64,000 bases of DNA, from NCBI RefSeq assembly GCF_019551475.1, contig NZ_CP047159.1, forward strand, positions 1,426,001-1,490,000. Reading direction: 5' to 3'. The translations under genes and the position numbers were made by a program. Shown one piece after another: positions 26,379 to 34,799 of this stretch (position 1 is the first letter of the stretch; every line of letters starts with the position of its first letter). The notes below the pieces were generated by a model, which was given only the letters and a program-made list of their open reading frames with translations, searched no databases and was not told the DNA's origin. This DNA is from Prevotella sp. Rep29 (lineage in GTDB: Bacteria > Bacteroidota > Bacteroidia > Bacteroidales > Bacteroidaceae).

Positions 26379-26855
26379 TTATGACACACTTCCATCCCCA
26401 GGGACAGGCTCATCTCCTAAAGGCGGAGTGGACTCTTTCAGCAACTCCAACTCAGTGATTTTGTAATCCCTTGGCGACATTTGATTGATTTTATAGAAAG
26501 CGGCATAAAAAGACTGTCTGTTGGAAAAGCCCACCATGCTGCTTATTTCTTCCATGCTATAGCTTTTATAGCGAGGATTTTTCAACATAGCCATTGCCTC
26601 TTTGATTCGATATTTATTCACATACGAGGAGTAGTTCATCTGGAATTTCAGATTCACAACTGCCGAGATATAGCGAGTGTTGGTACTCAAGTCCGCTGCA
26701 AGCTGCCTTGCAGAATAGTCTTTGTCTTTATACTTCTTCTGCTTGACTATGATGTCAATGATTCTCTCCTTCAATTCGTTTGCTAACGCTGGAGAGAGCA
26801 AATGGCGGTATGCCGCATCTTTTTCCCTTTTTTCTCGAATATTATATTTTGTCAT
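26379..26855 (-). CDS. AraC-type helix-turn-helix regulator
   Basis: About 158 aa from the ATG at 26855 (MTKYNIREK). The open frame continues 51 codons upstream, but that part is AT-rich and contains the promoter, so I reject it. Two HTH units are visible (YSARQLAADLSTNTRYISAV and YSMEEISSMVGFSNRQSFYA), followed by FYKINQMSPRDYK, typical of the AraC C-terminal domain. There is no sensor domain. It may regulate the DPP III gene 6 nt downstream. Confidence 0.82.
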   Translation of the reverse strand: MTKYNIREKREKDAAYRHLLSPALANELKERIIDIIVKQKKYKDKDYSARQLAADLSTNTRYISAVVNLKFQMNYSSYVNKYRIKEAMAMLKNPRYKSYSMEEISSMVGFSNRQSFYAAFYKINQMSPRDYKITELELLKESTPPLGDEPVPGDGSVS

Positions 26856-26860
26856 TTGAG

Positions 26861-26868
26861 CAAAATTA
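26861..26868 (-). promoter_or_regulatory. -7 box immediately upstream of the AraC-type gene
   Basis: TAATTTTG ends only 5 nt before the ATG at 26855, so the transcript would be leaderless or nearly so. Confidence 0.5.
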
Positions 26869-27035
26869 TAGAATTTAGCACTAATAGGTTTATATTTCGC
26901 CCACAAATATAATATAATATTCATAAATATCAAAATTATCTGTGTATTTTTATAAAAAAATATGCATTTTTTTCGATATTCTTGTGTATAAATAGCCAAA
27001 ACTGACATCTTTTTATGTATTTTTATACCATGACG

Positions 27036-27602
27036 CTACATTTTATGCAACTCCTGATAGATGCGTTGCACTGGCAAACCTACGACATTAAAATAACTTC
27101 CGGATATGGCTGTCACCCCGATATAGCCTATCCATTCCTGAATTCCATAGGCACCAGCTTTGTCAAATGGCTTATACTTATTTATATAATAATGTATATC
27201 CTCGTCGGAAAGTTCCTTGAACGTCACATCGGTTGTCACGGAAAATGAATGCTGCTTCTCTACAGTTGTAAGGCAAACGCCCGTAATCACCTGATGGGTT
27301 TTCCCACTAAGGAGCCTTAACATCCGGAAAGCATCCGACGCGTCCGCTGGCTTGCCCAGCACTTCGTCATTCAACACGACTACCGTATCTGCCGTTATGA
27401 CCAACTCGTCAGACGCTAGCTTTCCTTCATAGACGGAAGCCTTCTCTTTTGCAATAAATACGGGAATTTCCGGTACAGGCAACGTTTCGGGATAGGTTTC
27501 ACAAATCCCGGGAATGACTCTTATTTCGAAGTCGAGGTCCAGTCCTGCAAGAAGTTGTTTTCTTCTTGGAGAATTACTGGCTAAAATCAGTTTGTATTTC
27601 AT
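27036..27602 (-). CDS. Maf-like nucleotide pyrophosphatase
   Basis: A 188-aa Maf/HAM1-related protein that hydrolyses dTTP, UTP or modified nucleotides and is linked to septum control in some bacteria. The N-terminal ASNSPRRKQLLAGLD, the catalytic ITADTVVVLNDEVLGKP and the KPFDKAGAYGIQEW motifs are intact. Last gene of a minus-strand unit running from 29486. Confidence 0.92.
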   Translation of the reverse strand: MKYKLILASNSPRRKQLLAGLDLDFEIRVIPGICETYPETLPVPEIPVFIAKEKASVYEGKLASDELVITADTVVVLNDEVLGKPADASDAFRMLRLLSGKTHQVITGVCLTTVEKQHSFSVTTDVTFKELSDEDIHYYINKYKPFDKAGAYGIQEWIGYIGVTAISGSYFNVVGLPVQRIYQELHKM

Positions 27603-27633
27603 CGTGTAAACTGCGTTTTAAGTGACGATACCA

Positions 27634-28152
27634 TTACCATCCGAAAGCTCTCTCGTCGCTCAGCCACTTGCCCTGCACCCGCAGGACCTGTTCTATCACG
27701 TCACGACAACAGCCCTTGCCGCCTTCCTTCGCACTGACATAGATACTGACCGCCTTGATTTCCGGACAGGCATCAGCCGGGCAGCATGGACAGCCACACC
27801 GTTTCATGACCTCATAATCCGGTATGTCGTCACCCATGTAGATAATCTCCTCGTCAGACAAGCCGTATTTCTTCAGGAACTCGTCGTACACATTGACCTT
27901 CACGGCACATTTCATATAAATGTCGGTCACGCCGAGATATTCATAGCGTTTCTTGATGTTGGGAGCATATCCGCCTGTCAAAATCACGATGCGGAGTCCC
28001 ATCTTCTGTGCCAGCTGTATCACGTAACCGTCTTTTATATTCACCGTTCTCAGCGGTTCGCCGTCAGAATCCATGCCGACTGTTTCCGAACTCAACACGC
28101 CATCCACATCGAGGATGACTGCTTTTATCTTGTTCAAATCGTAGTTAATCAT
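27634..28152 (-). CDS. KDO 8-phosphate phosphatase (KdsC-type HAD)
   Basis: A 172-aa C0-class HAD phosphatase without cap domain, as expected for KdsC, which dephosphorylates KDO-8-P for lipid A core synthesis. Motif I is [10 protein letters not shown], motif II is ILTGG, motif III region is [20 protein letters not shown]. Cytoplasmic tetramers are usual. It is between DUF2520 and maf genes. Confidence 0.9.
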   Translation of the reverse strand: MINYDLNKIKAVILDVDGVLSSETVGMDSDGEPLRTVNIKDGYVIQLAQKMGLRIVILTGGYAPNIKKRYEYLGVTDIYMKCAVKVNVYDEFLKKYGLSDEEIIYMGDDIPDYEVMKRCGCPCCPADACPEIKAVSIYVSAKEGGKGCCRDVIEQVLRVQGKWLSDERAFGW

Positions 28153-28174
28153 ATTTTCTATTTTGCTTTAAGTA

Positions 28175-28960
28175 TTAAAAAGGAAGTTCATTGTCTTCAT
28201 AAAAAAATTCATCAAGAATACTTTGGCTCATCCTTTCGTACAAGTCACGATTATTGCCATAAAGCATCTCCATGTGCTGCTCCATAATGTTTTCGTCATT
28301 CCGCACTGCCGGTCCTGTCTGCGCCTTTCTTGGTGACATATTGTGCACCTTTCGCGCCGTTTCGTCTATCAGTGGGAGCAGCAAATCAAAAGGCAGCTTT
28401 TGTTGCTTCAGGATATTTCCCGCAACAGTATAGCAATAATTGGTGAAATTGCAGGCAAAGACTGCTGCGAGATGTATCTGTTTGCGCTTCTCGGTAGAAA
28501 CCTTCTTCACCCGGTTACTTATAGACAACGCCAAATCCTTCAGGACGGTTACGACTTGTGCGTTGGCACCTTCAATCAGGCAAGGTATCTGTTGAAAATC
28601 GACTTCCTGGGATTTTGAGAATGTCTGCAGCGGATAGAATACGCCGTAGTTCTTTGCATGTCCCCTAAATATACTCATGGGAAGACTGCCTGAGGTGTGG
28701 ACGAAGAGGCGACTCTCACGCCCATGGCAAATCTGCGGGAGCAGTCCTTCCACCACGCTGTCTTTCAACGCAACGATATATATATCGGCATCATCGCACA
28801 GCAATTTCAGGTTGCGTATAGGCTTCCCGCCAATCTGTTTTGTAAGTTGTTTTGCCGTTTTTGACGTACTGAACACTTGCACAATCTCGTGACCGTTTCT
28901 GGAGAGTGCCTTTCCCAAATTCGTTGCCAGATTTCCGGCTCCAATCAAAACTATCCTCAT
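28175..28960 (-). CDS. Rossmann-like + DUF2520 protein
   Basis: A 261-aa NAD(P)-binding protein. The N-terminal Rossmann fold has IGAGNLATNLGKAL (residues 6-19), a middle GVFYPLQTFSKSQEVD and the C-terminal helical DUF2520 domain (HLAAVFACNFTNYCYTVAG). It resembles ProC and 6-phosphogluconate-type dehydrogenases in layout. The substrate is unknown. It lies one nucleotide from the nitroreductase gene, so probably cotranscribed. Confidence 0.85.
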   Translation of the reverse strand: MRIVLIGAGNLATNLGKALSRNGHEIVQVFSTSKTAKQLTKQIGGKPIRNLKLLCDDADIYIVALKDSVVEGLLPQICHGRESRLFVHTSGSLPMSIFRGHAKNYGVFYPLQTFSKSQEVDFQQIPCLIEGANAQVVTVLKDLALSISNRVKKVSTEKRKQIHLAAVFACNFTNYCYTVAGNILKQQKLPFDLLLPLIDETARKVHNMSPRKAQTGPAVRNDENIMEQHMEMLYGNNRDLYERMSQSILDEFFYEDNELPF

Positions 28961-28961
28961 A

Positions 28962-29486
28962 TCAATATTCGGCTATATGAATGTTTTCCCATTTCAGTTC
29001 CTCCTCACTGTGTGGCGGAAGACTTTCTGTTTTATGTCCAAATCCGACGATGCACAACACCTGCATGTCTTCTGGTATGTTTAGGATTCCGCGTACAACG
29101 CGCTCACTCTCCGTCCCGTCGCTCAGACGCCTGCCCCGAATCTGTACCCAACACGAACCGAGTCCCAGTTCCTCCGCTTGATACTGCATAGAGACGGCGG
29201 CAATGGCGCCATCTTCTACCCAGCAATCGTTATGCAGGTTGTTCCCTAAGACGACCACTGCCAGTGCAACCTGACGGAGGAATGCCGAGCCATTCTCCTT
29301 TGCATCCGAGAGCTTCTCAAGCGTCTGCTTGTCATCCACGACGACAAACTGCCACGAGCGCATATTCCGCGAGGTGGGCGACATCAGTGCCGCACGAAGC
29401 AACAGCCGCACGTCGTCACCACTCACGTCTTCATCGGTAAACACACGACAGCTCCGGCGCTTTGACAATATCTCTTGATAATCCAT
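28962..29486 (-). CDS. Nitroreductase family FMN oxidoreductase
   Basis: A 174-aa FMN enzyme with RRSCRVFTDEDVSGDDVRLL, LMSPTSRNMRSWQFVVVDD and GLGSCWVQIRGR, all typical of the nitroreductase fold. It likely reduces quinones or nitro-compounds with NAD(P)H as a dimer. First gene of the nitroreductase-DUF2520-kdsC-maf unit, with a -7 box TAACTTTG at 29511 to 29504. Confidence 0.88.
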   Translation of the reverse strand: MDYQEILSKRRSCRVFTDEDVSGDDVRLLLRAALMSPTSRNMRSWQFVVVDDKQTLEKLSDAKENGSAFLRQVALAVVVLGNNLHNDCWVEDGAIAAVSMQYQAEELGLGSCWVQIRGRRLSDGTESERVVRGILNIPEDMQVLCIVGFGHKTESLPPHSEEELKWENIHIAEY

Positions 29487-29503
29487 ATCGCTCTATTTTT
29501 CTA

Positions 29504-29511
29504 CAAAGTTA
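29504..29511 (-). promoter_or_regulatory. -7 box for the nitroreductase operon
   Basis: TAACTTTG on the minus strand, 17 nt before the start codon. Confidence 0.5.
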
Positions 29512-29703
29512 CGAAAAAATCGGGTAAGTGAGCAAAAAAGGAACAAGTTTCTTTTTGAGAACGGGAGATTTTTCTTCAATAAGCGAGAACAATACAAAAT
29601 AAAAGGGGGGGATTTTTATTGTCGAGCGTGAGTAACTTATCTAAAGTTACGCTATTTTTGGAATATTCCACTTATTTATAGTGCTTTTTTTCAAAACATT
29701 TAT

Positions 29704-29711
29704 TATTTTTG
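29704..29711 (+). promoter_or_regulatory. -7 box of the FemAB-like gene
   Basis: TATTTTTG ends 4 nt before the ATG at 29716, so the mRNA would be nearly leaderless unless the ATG at 29725 is used. Confidence 0.5.
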
Positions 29712-29715
29712 CAGT

Positions 29716-30693
29716 ATGAAAAACATGCGGGTAAGTATCATCAGCCGAGCGGAGGAGTTGCCAGAAATGACTTGCAACGACTTCTTCCACAGCACGGAAC
29801 TGTTTCAGATTCTGGCTGCTACTTCGGGCAACACACCTTATATGGTGGTCGTGACCGACGAGGACAATCGCGTGGTGGCACACCTGCTTGCAACTATCAG
29901 GCGCAGAGGAACTTTCATCTTCCCGTTTCTCTACACACAGGGCAGAATCTACGGAGAAGGCGAATACCTTCCCGACACCAACAAGGAAGAGCTGTTTGAG
30001 CTCATGCTGAACGCCGTCACTAAAAAGTTCGTGCGCAAACTATGTTTATATATCGAGTTCAGCAACCTGAGCTCAAAGATGTTCGGCTACAAATACTTCC
30101 GGAAACAGGAATACTTCCCCGTCAGATGGATGCAGATACACAACTCTCATCACAGCAAAGCACCGGAAGAAAGAATCAGCGAAAAGATGATGCAGCGAAT
30201 CAGAAACGCATATAAGAACGGCGTAGAGACATTGCTCGCATCGACCGAAGCGGAGATTGACGGTTTTTACAAAATGCTGCGCAACTACTATCGGTTGAAG
30301 CCGCAGCGTTTTATTCCCAAGAAACAGTTCTTTCAGGGAATCAGCAATTCACCCGACGGAGAAATCTATATCACCCGATATAAAAACAAAATCATCGGTG
30401 GCTGCGCCATCGTCTATACCAAAGGCGACGCCTTCCTATGGTATATCGCCGCACAGCGAAAGTCGCACGCGTTGGTCCATCCCAACATCGTGACCGTATG
30501 GAACGCCCTCCAAGCCACTTACGAGAAACAAGCCCAACATCTCCATTTCATGAACGTAGGACTCCCCTTCCGTAAAAATATCTATCGCGACTTCATCCTC
30601 AAATTCGGTGGAAAGCCAGCCAGTTCATATCGGTGGTTCCACGCCTCCATCGGATGGATTAACAAGTTGCTCAAATGGATTTACAGGGAATAA
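29716..30693 (+). CDS. GNAT/FemAB-like acyltransferase
   Basis: A 325-aa protein of the FemAB-like double-GNAT type. The second half has the pattern YKMLRNYYRLKPQRFIPKK, EIYITRYKNKIIGGCAIVYT and DAFLWYIAAQRKSHALVHPN, which fits the GNAT acetyl-CoA site, and ends with RKNIYRDFILKFGGKP. FemAB-like proteins add amino acids or acyl groups to cell-wall or surface molecules; the substrate here is unknown. It may begin at the ATG at 29716 or at 29725. Single gene with a small terminator downstream. Confidence 0.75.
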   Translation: MKNMRVSIISRAEELPEMTCNDFFHSTELFQILAATSGNTPYMVVVTDEDNRVVAHLLATIRRRGTFIFPFLYTQGRIYGEGEYLPDTNKEELFELMLNAVTKKFVRKLCLYIEFSNLSSKMFGYKYFRKQEYFPVRWMQIHNSHHSKAPEERISEKMMQRIRNAYKNGVETLLASTEAEIDGFYKMLRNYYRLKPQRFIPKKQFFQGISNSPDGEIYITRYKNKIIGGCAIVYTKGDAFLWYIAAQRKSHALVHPNIVTVWNALQATYEKQAQHLHFMNVGLPFRKNIYRDFILKFGGKPASSYRWFHASIGWINKLLKWIYRE

Positions 30694-30748
30694 CGTGATA
30701 ACGGTATCACGAAATAACGACATAACGAAAAAAAACAACAAAAAGAGT

Positions 30749-30769
30749 AAACGGCGGCTTGCCGTTTTT
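30749..30769 (+). terminator. Terminator after the FemAB-like gene
   Basis: AAACGGC-ggctt-GCCGTTT stem of 7 bp with a T run. A weaker CGTGATA/TATCACG hairpin lies at the stop codon (30694-30711). Confidence 0.6.
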
Positions 30770-30840
30770 GTATATTTATACAACAGTAAGACGATTTAAA
30801 GGCGCTTTGTAAACTCCTGAATTTCAACGTATTAGGAATG

Positions 30841-30960
30841 GCTTTCCAAAAGTGCCACTTTCGCACTCCAAAAGTGGCACTTTCAGGAGCTGAAAGGGGA
30901 ACTTTTGCAAGCTAAAAGTGGCACTTTTGGAAAGCGAAAGTTCAACTGTATATTTATACG
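30841..30960. repeat. Tandem palindrome array C, 22-bp period
   Basis: Units start at 30848, 30870, 30892, 30914 and 30936, again 22 bp apart. The core is AAAAGTG-c/g-CACTTTT, so the inner T:A of array B is replaced by G:C in both arms. The third unit is broken (GAAAGGG). Flanks GCTTTCC (30841) and GGAAAGC (30929-30935) make a 21-bp perfect inverted repeat (30841-30861, 30915-30935). The sequence to the right, up to about 30985, is the reverse complement of the left flank of array B. It lies between the FemAB-like gene and the TonB receptor; the remaining gap has no feature I can name. Confidence 0.88.
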
Positions 30961-31111
30961 TCCTTTTCCGTATGTTTATGCAGGTGTATTTGGGACGGTT
31001 CTTTTCATCAAATTCACATAGGGAATAGAATAATGGTATATGCTCCGGACTTTTGCAGACATATCACGCCCACGCATACAATATTAGACGTTTTTTCTCG
31101 TTATATTGCTA

Positions 31112-33496
31112 ATGAGACGGAAAATAACATATCTGACTATATTCTTCTTGACTTTTCTTTGCAGTATCAGTCAACTCCATGCACAGTCGTTCACTTTGCA
31201 AGGAAAAGTGTCTGACGAAGACATGAACCCCATTGAGTTAGCGACGGTGGCGGTAGTAAAGCAGGGAAAGGTAGCAATGACCAATCTGAAGGGAGAGTTC
31301 AACATGACACTTTCTTCTGACGATAGCGTCGTGGTCAGGTTTTCCATGGTCGGATATAAGACCAAGACCCGTGTGCTGCGCCGCCCGAAAGGCAAACAGA
31401 CGCTGCAGATACAGCTCTTCAGCGACAACGAACTGGAAGAGGTGACCGTCGTTCAAAGACGGAGACAAACAGGACAGACGCAAACCATTGACACCAAGGA
31501 CATCAAGACCATGCCCTCGGCAAGCGGCAACGCCGTTGAGGATGCCATCAAGCTGCAAGCCGGCGTGTCGTCGCGTGACGAACTGTCTTCACAATACAAC
31601 GTCAGAGGCGGTTCGTTCGACGAGAACAGCGTATATATAAATAATGTGGAAGTCTATCGCCCGTTCCTAGTGCGCAGCGGACAACAGGAAGGACTGTCTA
31701 TCATCAACTCCGACATGGTGGAAAAAGTGGAGTTCTCGACAGGAGGATTCGAAGCCAAATACGGCGACAAGATGTCGTCGGCACTCGACATCACATACAA
31801 ACGCCCCAAGAAATTTGAAGCATCAGTAAGTGCAAGCCTGCTCGGTGCCAGCGCATACATCGGACTGGGCAGCAAAAAGTTCACATGGACGAACGGCATA
31901 CGCTACAAAACCAACCGCTACCTGCTTGGAACGCTCGAGACGAAAGGAGAATACAACCCCAGCTTCCTTGACTATCAGACCTACCTGAGTTACTCTCCCA
32001 ACAAGCGGTGGACGATAGACCTCATAGGAAACATTTCCGAAAACCGCTATAACTTTGAACCGGAAGACAGAGAGACAAAATTCGGTACGCTCGAGAACGT
32101 AAAGGCATTCAAAGTGTATTTCGACGGACAGGAAAAAGACCTTTTCCGCACCTATTTCGGAACATTCAGCATCACTCGCCACTTCACGGAAAAGACCTCA
32201 CTCGCACTCCTCTTCTCTGCATTCTACACCAAAGAGCAAGAGCGCTACGACATACAAGGACAGTATTGGTTGACACAGACGGAAACGAGCGAGAACCTCG
32301 GTGTCGGGACCTACATGGAACATGCCCGCAACTATCTGACAGCCAACGTGGAGACGTTCAAACTCCGATTCAGTCACAAGACAAAAAAACATGAGATACT
32401 CGCCGGTGCGTCCTACCGGATGGAAAACATCAAGGAGAACAGCCGTGAATATGAAATGCGCGACTCTGCAGGCTACAGCATTCCGCACACAGGAAAAGAC
32501 CTGAAGATGATTTATTCGCTTAGCGCACGAAACCAACTGAAAGCCAACCGCATAGAAGCTTACCTGCAAGACACGTGGCGCTTCACAAGTCCGGGAGAGC
32601 ATACGTTCTTCACGCTCAACTACGGCGTCCGCTTCAGCTATTGGGACTTCAACAAGGAGTCCATCGTGAGCCCGAGAGTGTCGCTCAGCATCGTTCCGGC
32701 ATTCAACCACGACATCACCTTCCGCTTTGCTACCGGACTCTACTATCAGGCACCATTCTTCAAAGAACTGCGTGACACCGCAACGGTGGACGGCATGACA
32801 TACGCCACACTGAACGAGAAAATCAAGAGCCAACGCTCTATCCATGCCATTGCAGCTTTCGACTATCGCTTCAAAATGAAGCAACGCCAATACCGGTTCT
32901 CTGCAGAGGCTTACTACAAGGCGATGTCCAACCTCGTTCCCTACTCTGTGAATAACCTGAAAGTCACCTATTCGGGCAACAACTCCGCAAGCGGATATGC
33001 CATGGGACTCGACATGAAACTCTATGGAGAATTTGTTCCCGGCACCGACTCATGGCTCAGCCTGTCGCTCATGAAGACCCAGATGAAACTCAACGGCAGG
33101 ACCATCCCGCTGCCTACCGACCAGCGCTATGCCGTCAACCTCTTCTTTACAGACTATTTCCCGGGAACGGAAAGATGGAAGATGTCGCTCAAACTTATCT
33201 TCGCCGACGGACTCCCCTTCTCCGCCCCACACAGAGAACTCGAACGGAGCTCTTTCCGCTCAACAGCCTATAAGCGTGCCGACATCGGAATGAGTTACCG
33301 ACTGCTGGAAAATGAAAACAAGACAAAGAAAAGCATCTTTAAGAATATCTGGTTAGGGGTGGACTGCCTGAACCTGTTCGGCATCAACAACGTCAATTCA
33401 TACTATTGGATTACAGACATCACCAACCAGCAATATGCCGTCCCCAACTATCTGACAGGACGCCAAATCAACGGACGCATACTCTTTGAGTTCTAA
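31112..33496 (+). CDS. TonB-dependent outer-membrane receptor
   Basis: About 795-aa outer-membrane transporter. The signal peptide (RRKITYLTIFFLTFLCSIS... LHA) is followed by a CarboxypepD_reg-like domain (LQGKVSDEDMNPIELATVAV to RFSMVGYKTKTRVL), a plug (TKDIKTMPSASGNAVEDAIK, RGGSFDENSVYINNVEVYRP) and a large 22-strand-type barrel ending in ILFEF. No SusD partner is adjacent, so it is not a classical SusC pair; it may import metal chelates, vitamins or small glycans. The longest frame uses a TTG; ATG at 31112 fits the signal peptide. A strong terminator follows. Confidence 0.93.
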   Translation: MRRKITYLTIFFLTFLCSISQLHAQSFTLQGKVSDEDMNPIELATVAVVKQGKVAMTNLKGEFNMTLSSDDSVVVRFSMVGYKTKTRVLRRPKGKQTLQIQLFSDNELEEVTVVQRRRQTGQTQTIDTKDIKTMPSASGNAVEDAIKLQAGVSSRDELSSQYNVRGGSFDENSVYINNVEVYRPFLVRSGQQEGLSIINSDMVEKVEFSTGGFEAKYGDKMSSALDITYKRPKKFEASVSASLLGASAYIGLGSKKFTWTNGIRYKTNRYLLGTLETKGEYNPSFLDYQTYLSYSPNKRWTIDLIGNISENRYNFEPEDRETKFGTLENVKAFKVYFDGQEKDLFRTYFGTFSITRHFTEKTSLALLFSAFYTKEQERYDIQGQYWLTQTETSENLGVGTYMEHARNYLTANVETFKLRFSHKTKKHEILAGASYRMENIKENSREYEMRDSAGYSIPHTGKDLKMIYSLSARNQLKANRIEAYLQDTWRFTSPGEHTFFTLNYGVRFSYWDFNKESIVSPRVSLSIVPAFNHDITFRFATGLYYQAPFFKELRDTATVDGMTYATLNEKIKSQRSIHAIAAFDYRFKMKQRQYRFSAEAYYKAMSNLVPYSVNNLKVTYSGNNSASGYAMGLDMKLYGEFVPGTDSWLSLSLMKTQMKLNGRTIPLPTDQRYAVNLFFTDYFPGTERWKMSLKLIFADGLPFSAPHRELERSSFRSTAYKRADIGMSYRLLENENKTKKSIFKNIWLGVDCLNLFGINNVNSYYWITDITNQQYAVPNYLTGRQINGRILFEF

Positions 33497-33521
33497 ATCA
33501 ACACACATTTCAAAAGTTGAG

Positions 33522-33560
33522 CACTTATCGGGCAATCTAAATTAGTTTGCCCGATAAGTG
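33522..33560 (+). terminator. Terminator after the TonB receptor
   Basis: Perfect 14-bp stem CACTTATCGGGCAA/TTGCCCGATAAGTG with an 11-nt loop and a T-rich tail. Confidence 0.9.
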
Positions 33561-33681
33561 TTTATTCTTTTTCTGCAAACAGGCAACTTGGGAGAATGAA
33601 TTTACAAATGGTTATCAATCCACAAATTATTATCCGGTTTAATAAAAATATATTGTGTCTCGTTTTCTCACTATTTTTTTG

Positions 33682-33689
33682 TATATTTG
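33682..33689 (+). promoter_or_regulatory. -7 box before the lipoprotein islet
   Basis: TATATTTG, 16 nt before a tiny open frame at 33705 and 72 nt before the lipoprotein gene. Confidence 0.5.
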
Positions 33690-33704
33690 CAACACATAAA
33701 AAAG

Positions 33705-33737
33705 ATGTTCGTTCGGATATACCATCCGAACGGGTAA
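33705..33737 (+). other. 10-codon leader ORF over a hairpin repeat
   Basis: ATG followed by FVRIYHPNG and a stop. The coding segment is a hairpin, CGTTCGGAT-atacc-ATCCGAACG (33710-33732). A near-copy sits at 34324-34348, after the lipoprotein gene, again reading VRI-YPNG. It may be a leader peptide, or the reading frame may be a by-product of the repeat. Confidence 0.4.
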
Positions 33738-33760
33738 TTTTGTAAAAGAAAGAAATTATT

Positions 33761-34249
33761 ATGAAGATTTTGTCGATTATTACAAGTGGTGGTAGGCTTT
33801 TTATGGTTTTTACCCTATTATTGATAATGTGTTTCATGTCATGTGATTATTCACAGAGGTTGTTGATTAACGCAAAGCCTGATTTTATTTCATATCTCAT
33901 GGATGAAAATAACATACGTATAGCTGCTAGCACATTTAGACGTGATTATTTTCTTATTATAAGGTCAGATAGTGCGTTAAACGCTCAACCAAATTCGTTT
34001 CAATATGAATTTGATGCAGATGTCGTTTTTGAAAACATTTTATTCTATAATAATAAAAAAAGATATAATAAAAAAGATGTTTATTGTTATGACGTTATTT
34101 TCCAAACAGCTCCAGTTCTTTTTCATGCTACAACATTAAAAATCATTCCAAATGATTATATTCAATACAAAGGGAAAAGAGTTATTGATGATACGCTTTA
34201 CATCAACTTAAACGCAAATGAATACAAGAAATTAAAAAATATGCGATGA
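33761..34249 (+). CDS. Hypothetical lipoprotein, AT-rich
   Basis: A 162-aa protein I do not recognise. The N-terminus has a hydrophobic stretch (LFMVFTLLLIMCFMSC) with a cysteine suitable for lipidation, so it is probably an envelope lipoprotein. The rest is mixed alpha/beta with NNKKRYNKKDVYCYDVIF and no known motif. The gene is markedly AT-rich compared with its neighbours and lies between two copies of a hairpin repeat, which suggests foreign cargo. Confidence 0.6.
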   Translation: MKILSIITSGGRLFMVFTLLLIMCFMSCDYSQRLLINAKPDFISYLMDENNIRIAASTFRRDYFLIIRSDSALNAQPNSFQYEFDADVVFENILFYNNKKRYNKKDVYCYDVIFQTAPVLFHATTLKIIPNDYIQYKGKRVIDDTLYINLNANEYKKLKNMR

Positions 34250-34380
34250 ACCGCTTTTTCTTCCATATCGCCCTCTTGCTATGCACCTTACAGGTGCATG
34301 GGAATACATGGTCTTCTCCGCTCGTCCGGATATGCTATCCGAACGGGCTTAATATCAGCATTTGCAATGCGACTTTATAA
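34246..34380 (+). CDS. 44-aa signal-peptide-like ORF overlapping the lipoprotein stop
   Basis: Starts at ATGA over the stop of the preceding gene. The predicted peptide MNRFFFHIALLLCTLQVHG looks like a signal sequence and the remainder is SSPLVRICYPNGLNISICNA. The VRICYPNG part is encoded by the second copy of the hairpin repeat. It may be a remnant of a longer exported protein cut by the repeat. Low confidence that it is made. Confidence 0.4.
   Translation: MNRFFFHIALLLCTLQVHGNTWSSPLVRICYPNGLNISICNATL
34324..34348 (+). repeat. Hairpin repeat, second copy
   Basis: CGTCCGGATATGCTATCCGAACGGG differs from 33710-33734 at few positions and can form the same hairpin. A separate 8-bp hairpin ATGCACCT/AGGTGCAT lies just upstream (34281-34299). 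Confidence 0.6.
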
Positions 34381-34462
34381 AATAAAACTCTTATTGCAGA
34401 ATAGGAAAATTGATTCGATTATTCTTTTTATATTGTATGCCGATAATGGAACCCTTATTGTC

Positions 34463-34503
34463 CAATCTCGTACGAGTTTACACATCAAAGTCGTACGAGA
34501 TTA
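34463..34503. repeat. Two-unit palindrome array D, 23-bp period
   Basis: CAATCTCGTACGAGTTT and CAAAGTCGTACGAGATT, with cores CGTACGA at 34469 and 34492, 23 bp apart. Same family as array A at 5832, nearly 29 kb away. Confidence 0.7.
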
Positions 34504-34753
34504 GTATATAAAACTTCAACATCAGAATAACAAATGTGCAAGGTTTGACGATTAAACGGTCAAGATTGAGAAAATTGTTGTGGAACACTGCTGCTTTGAA
34601 TATCGGACTTTTTTCGAATCGTTACCGTGTGTTTTTACAGGTTTGAAACCATAAAGCGGAAAGCTGGACTTTGTTGTTTTTCAAAAAAACGTAAGATGCG
34701 CATTTTCGAAACTAAAAAACCCTTAAATATTTTCGCCATTCAAATATAATTAG
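34504..34753. other. Gap of about 250 bp with no recognised feature
   Basis: Between array D and the epimerase promoter. AT-rich, no open frame or hairpin that I can support. Confidence 0.6.
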
Positions 34754-34761
34754 TACCTTTG
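34754..34761 (+). promoter_or_regulatory. -7 box of the methylmalonyl-CoA module
   Basis: TACCTTTG, 38 nt before the epimerase ATG; the expected upstream position holds TTTC rather than TTTG. Confidence 0.5.
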
Positions 34762-34799
34762 CACGAGTATTTAAATCAATTTCAAAAAACTTATATCAA

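Noticed and set aside
26856..27008. N-terminal extension of the AraC-type protein
   Set aside because: The segment is AT-rich and contains the -7 box; the family-like part begins at 26855.
34246..34380. Confident call of the 44-aa ORF as a functional secreted peptide
   Set aside because: Half of it is encoded by a repeat and no family likeness is seen; kept only as a low-confidence feature.
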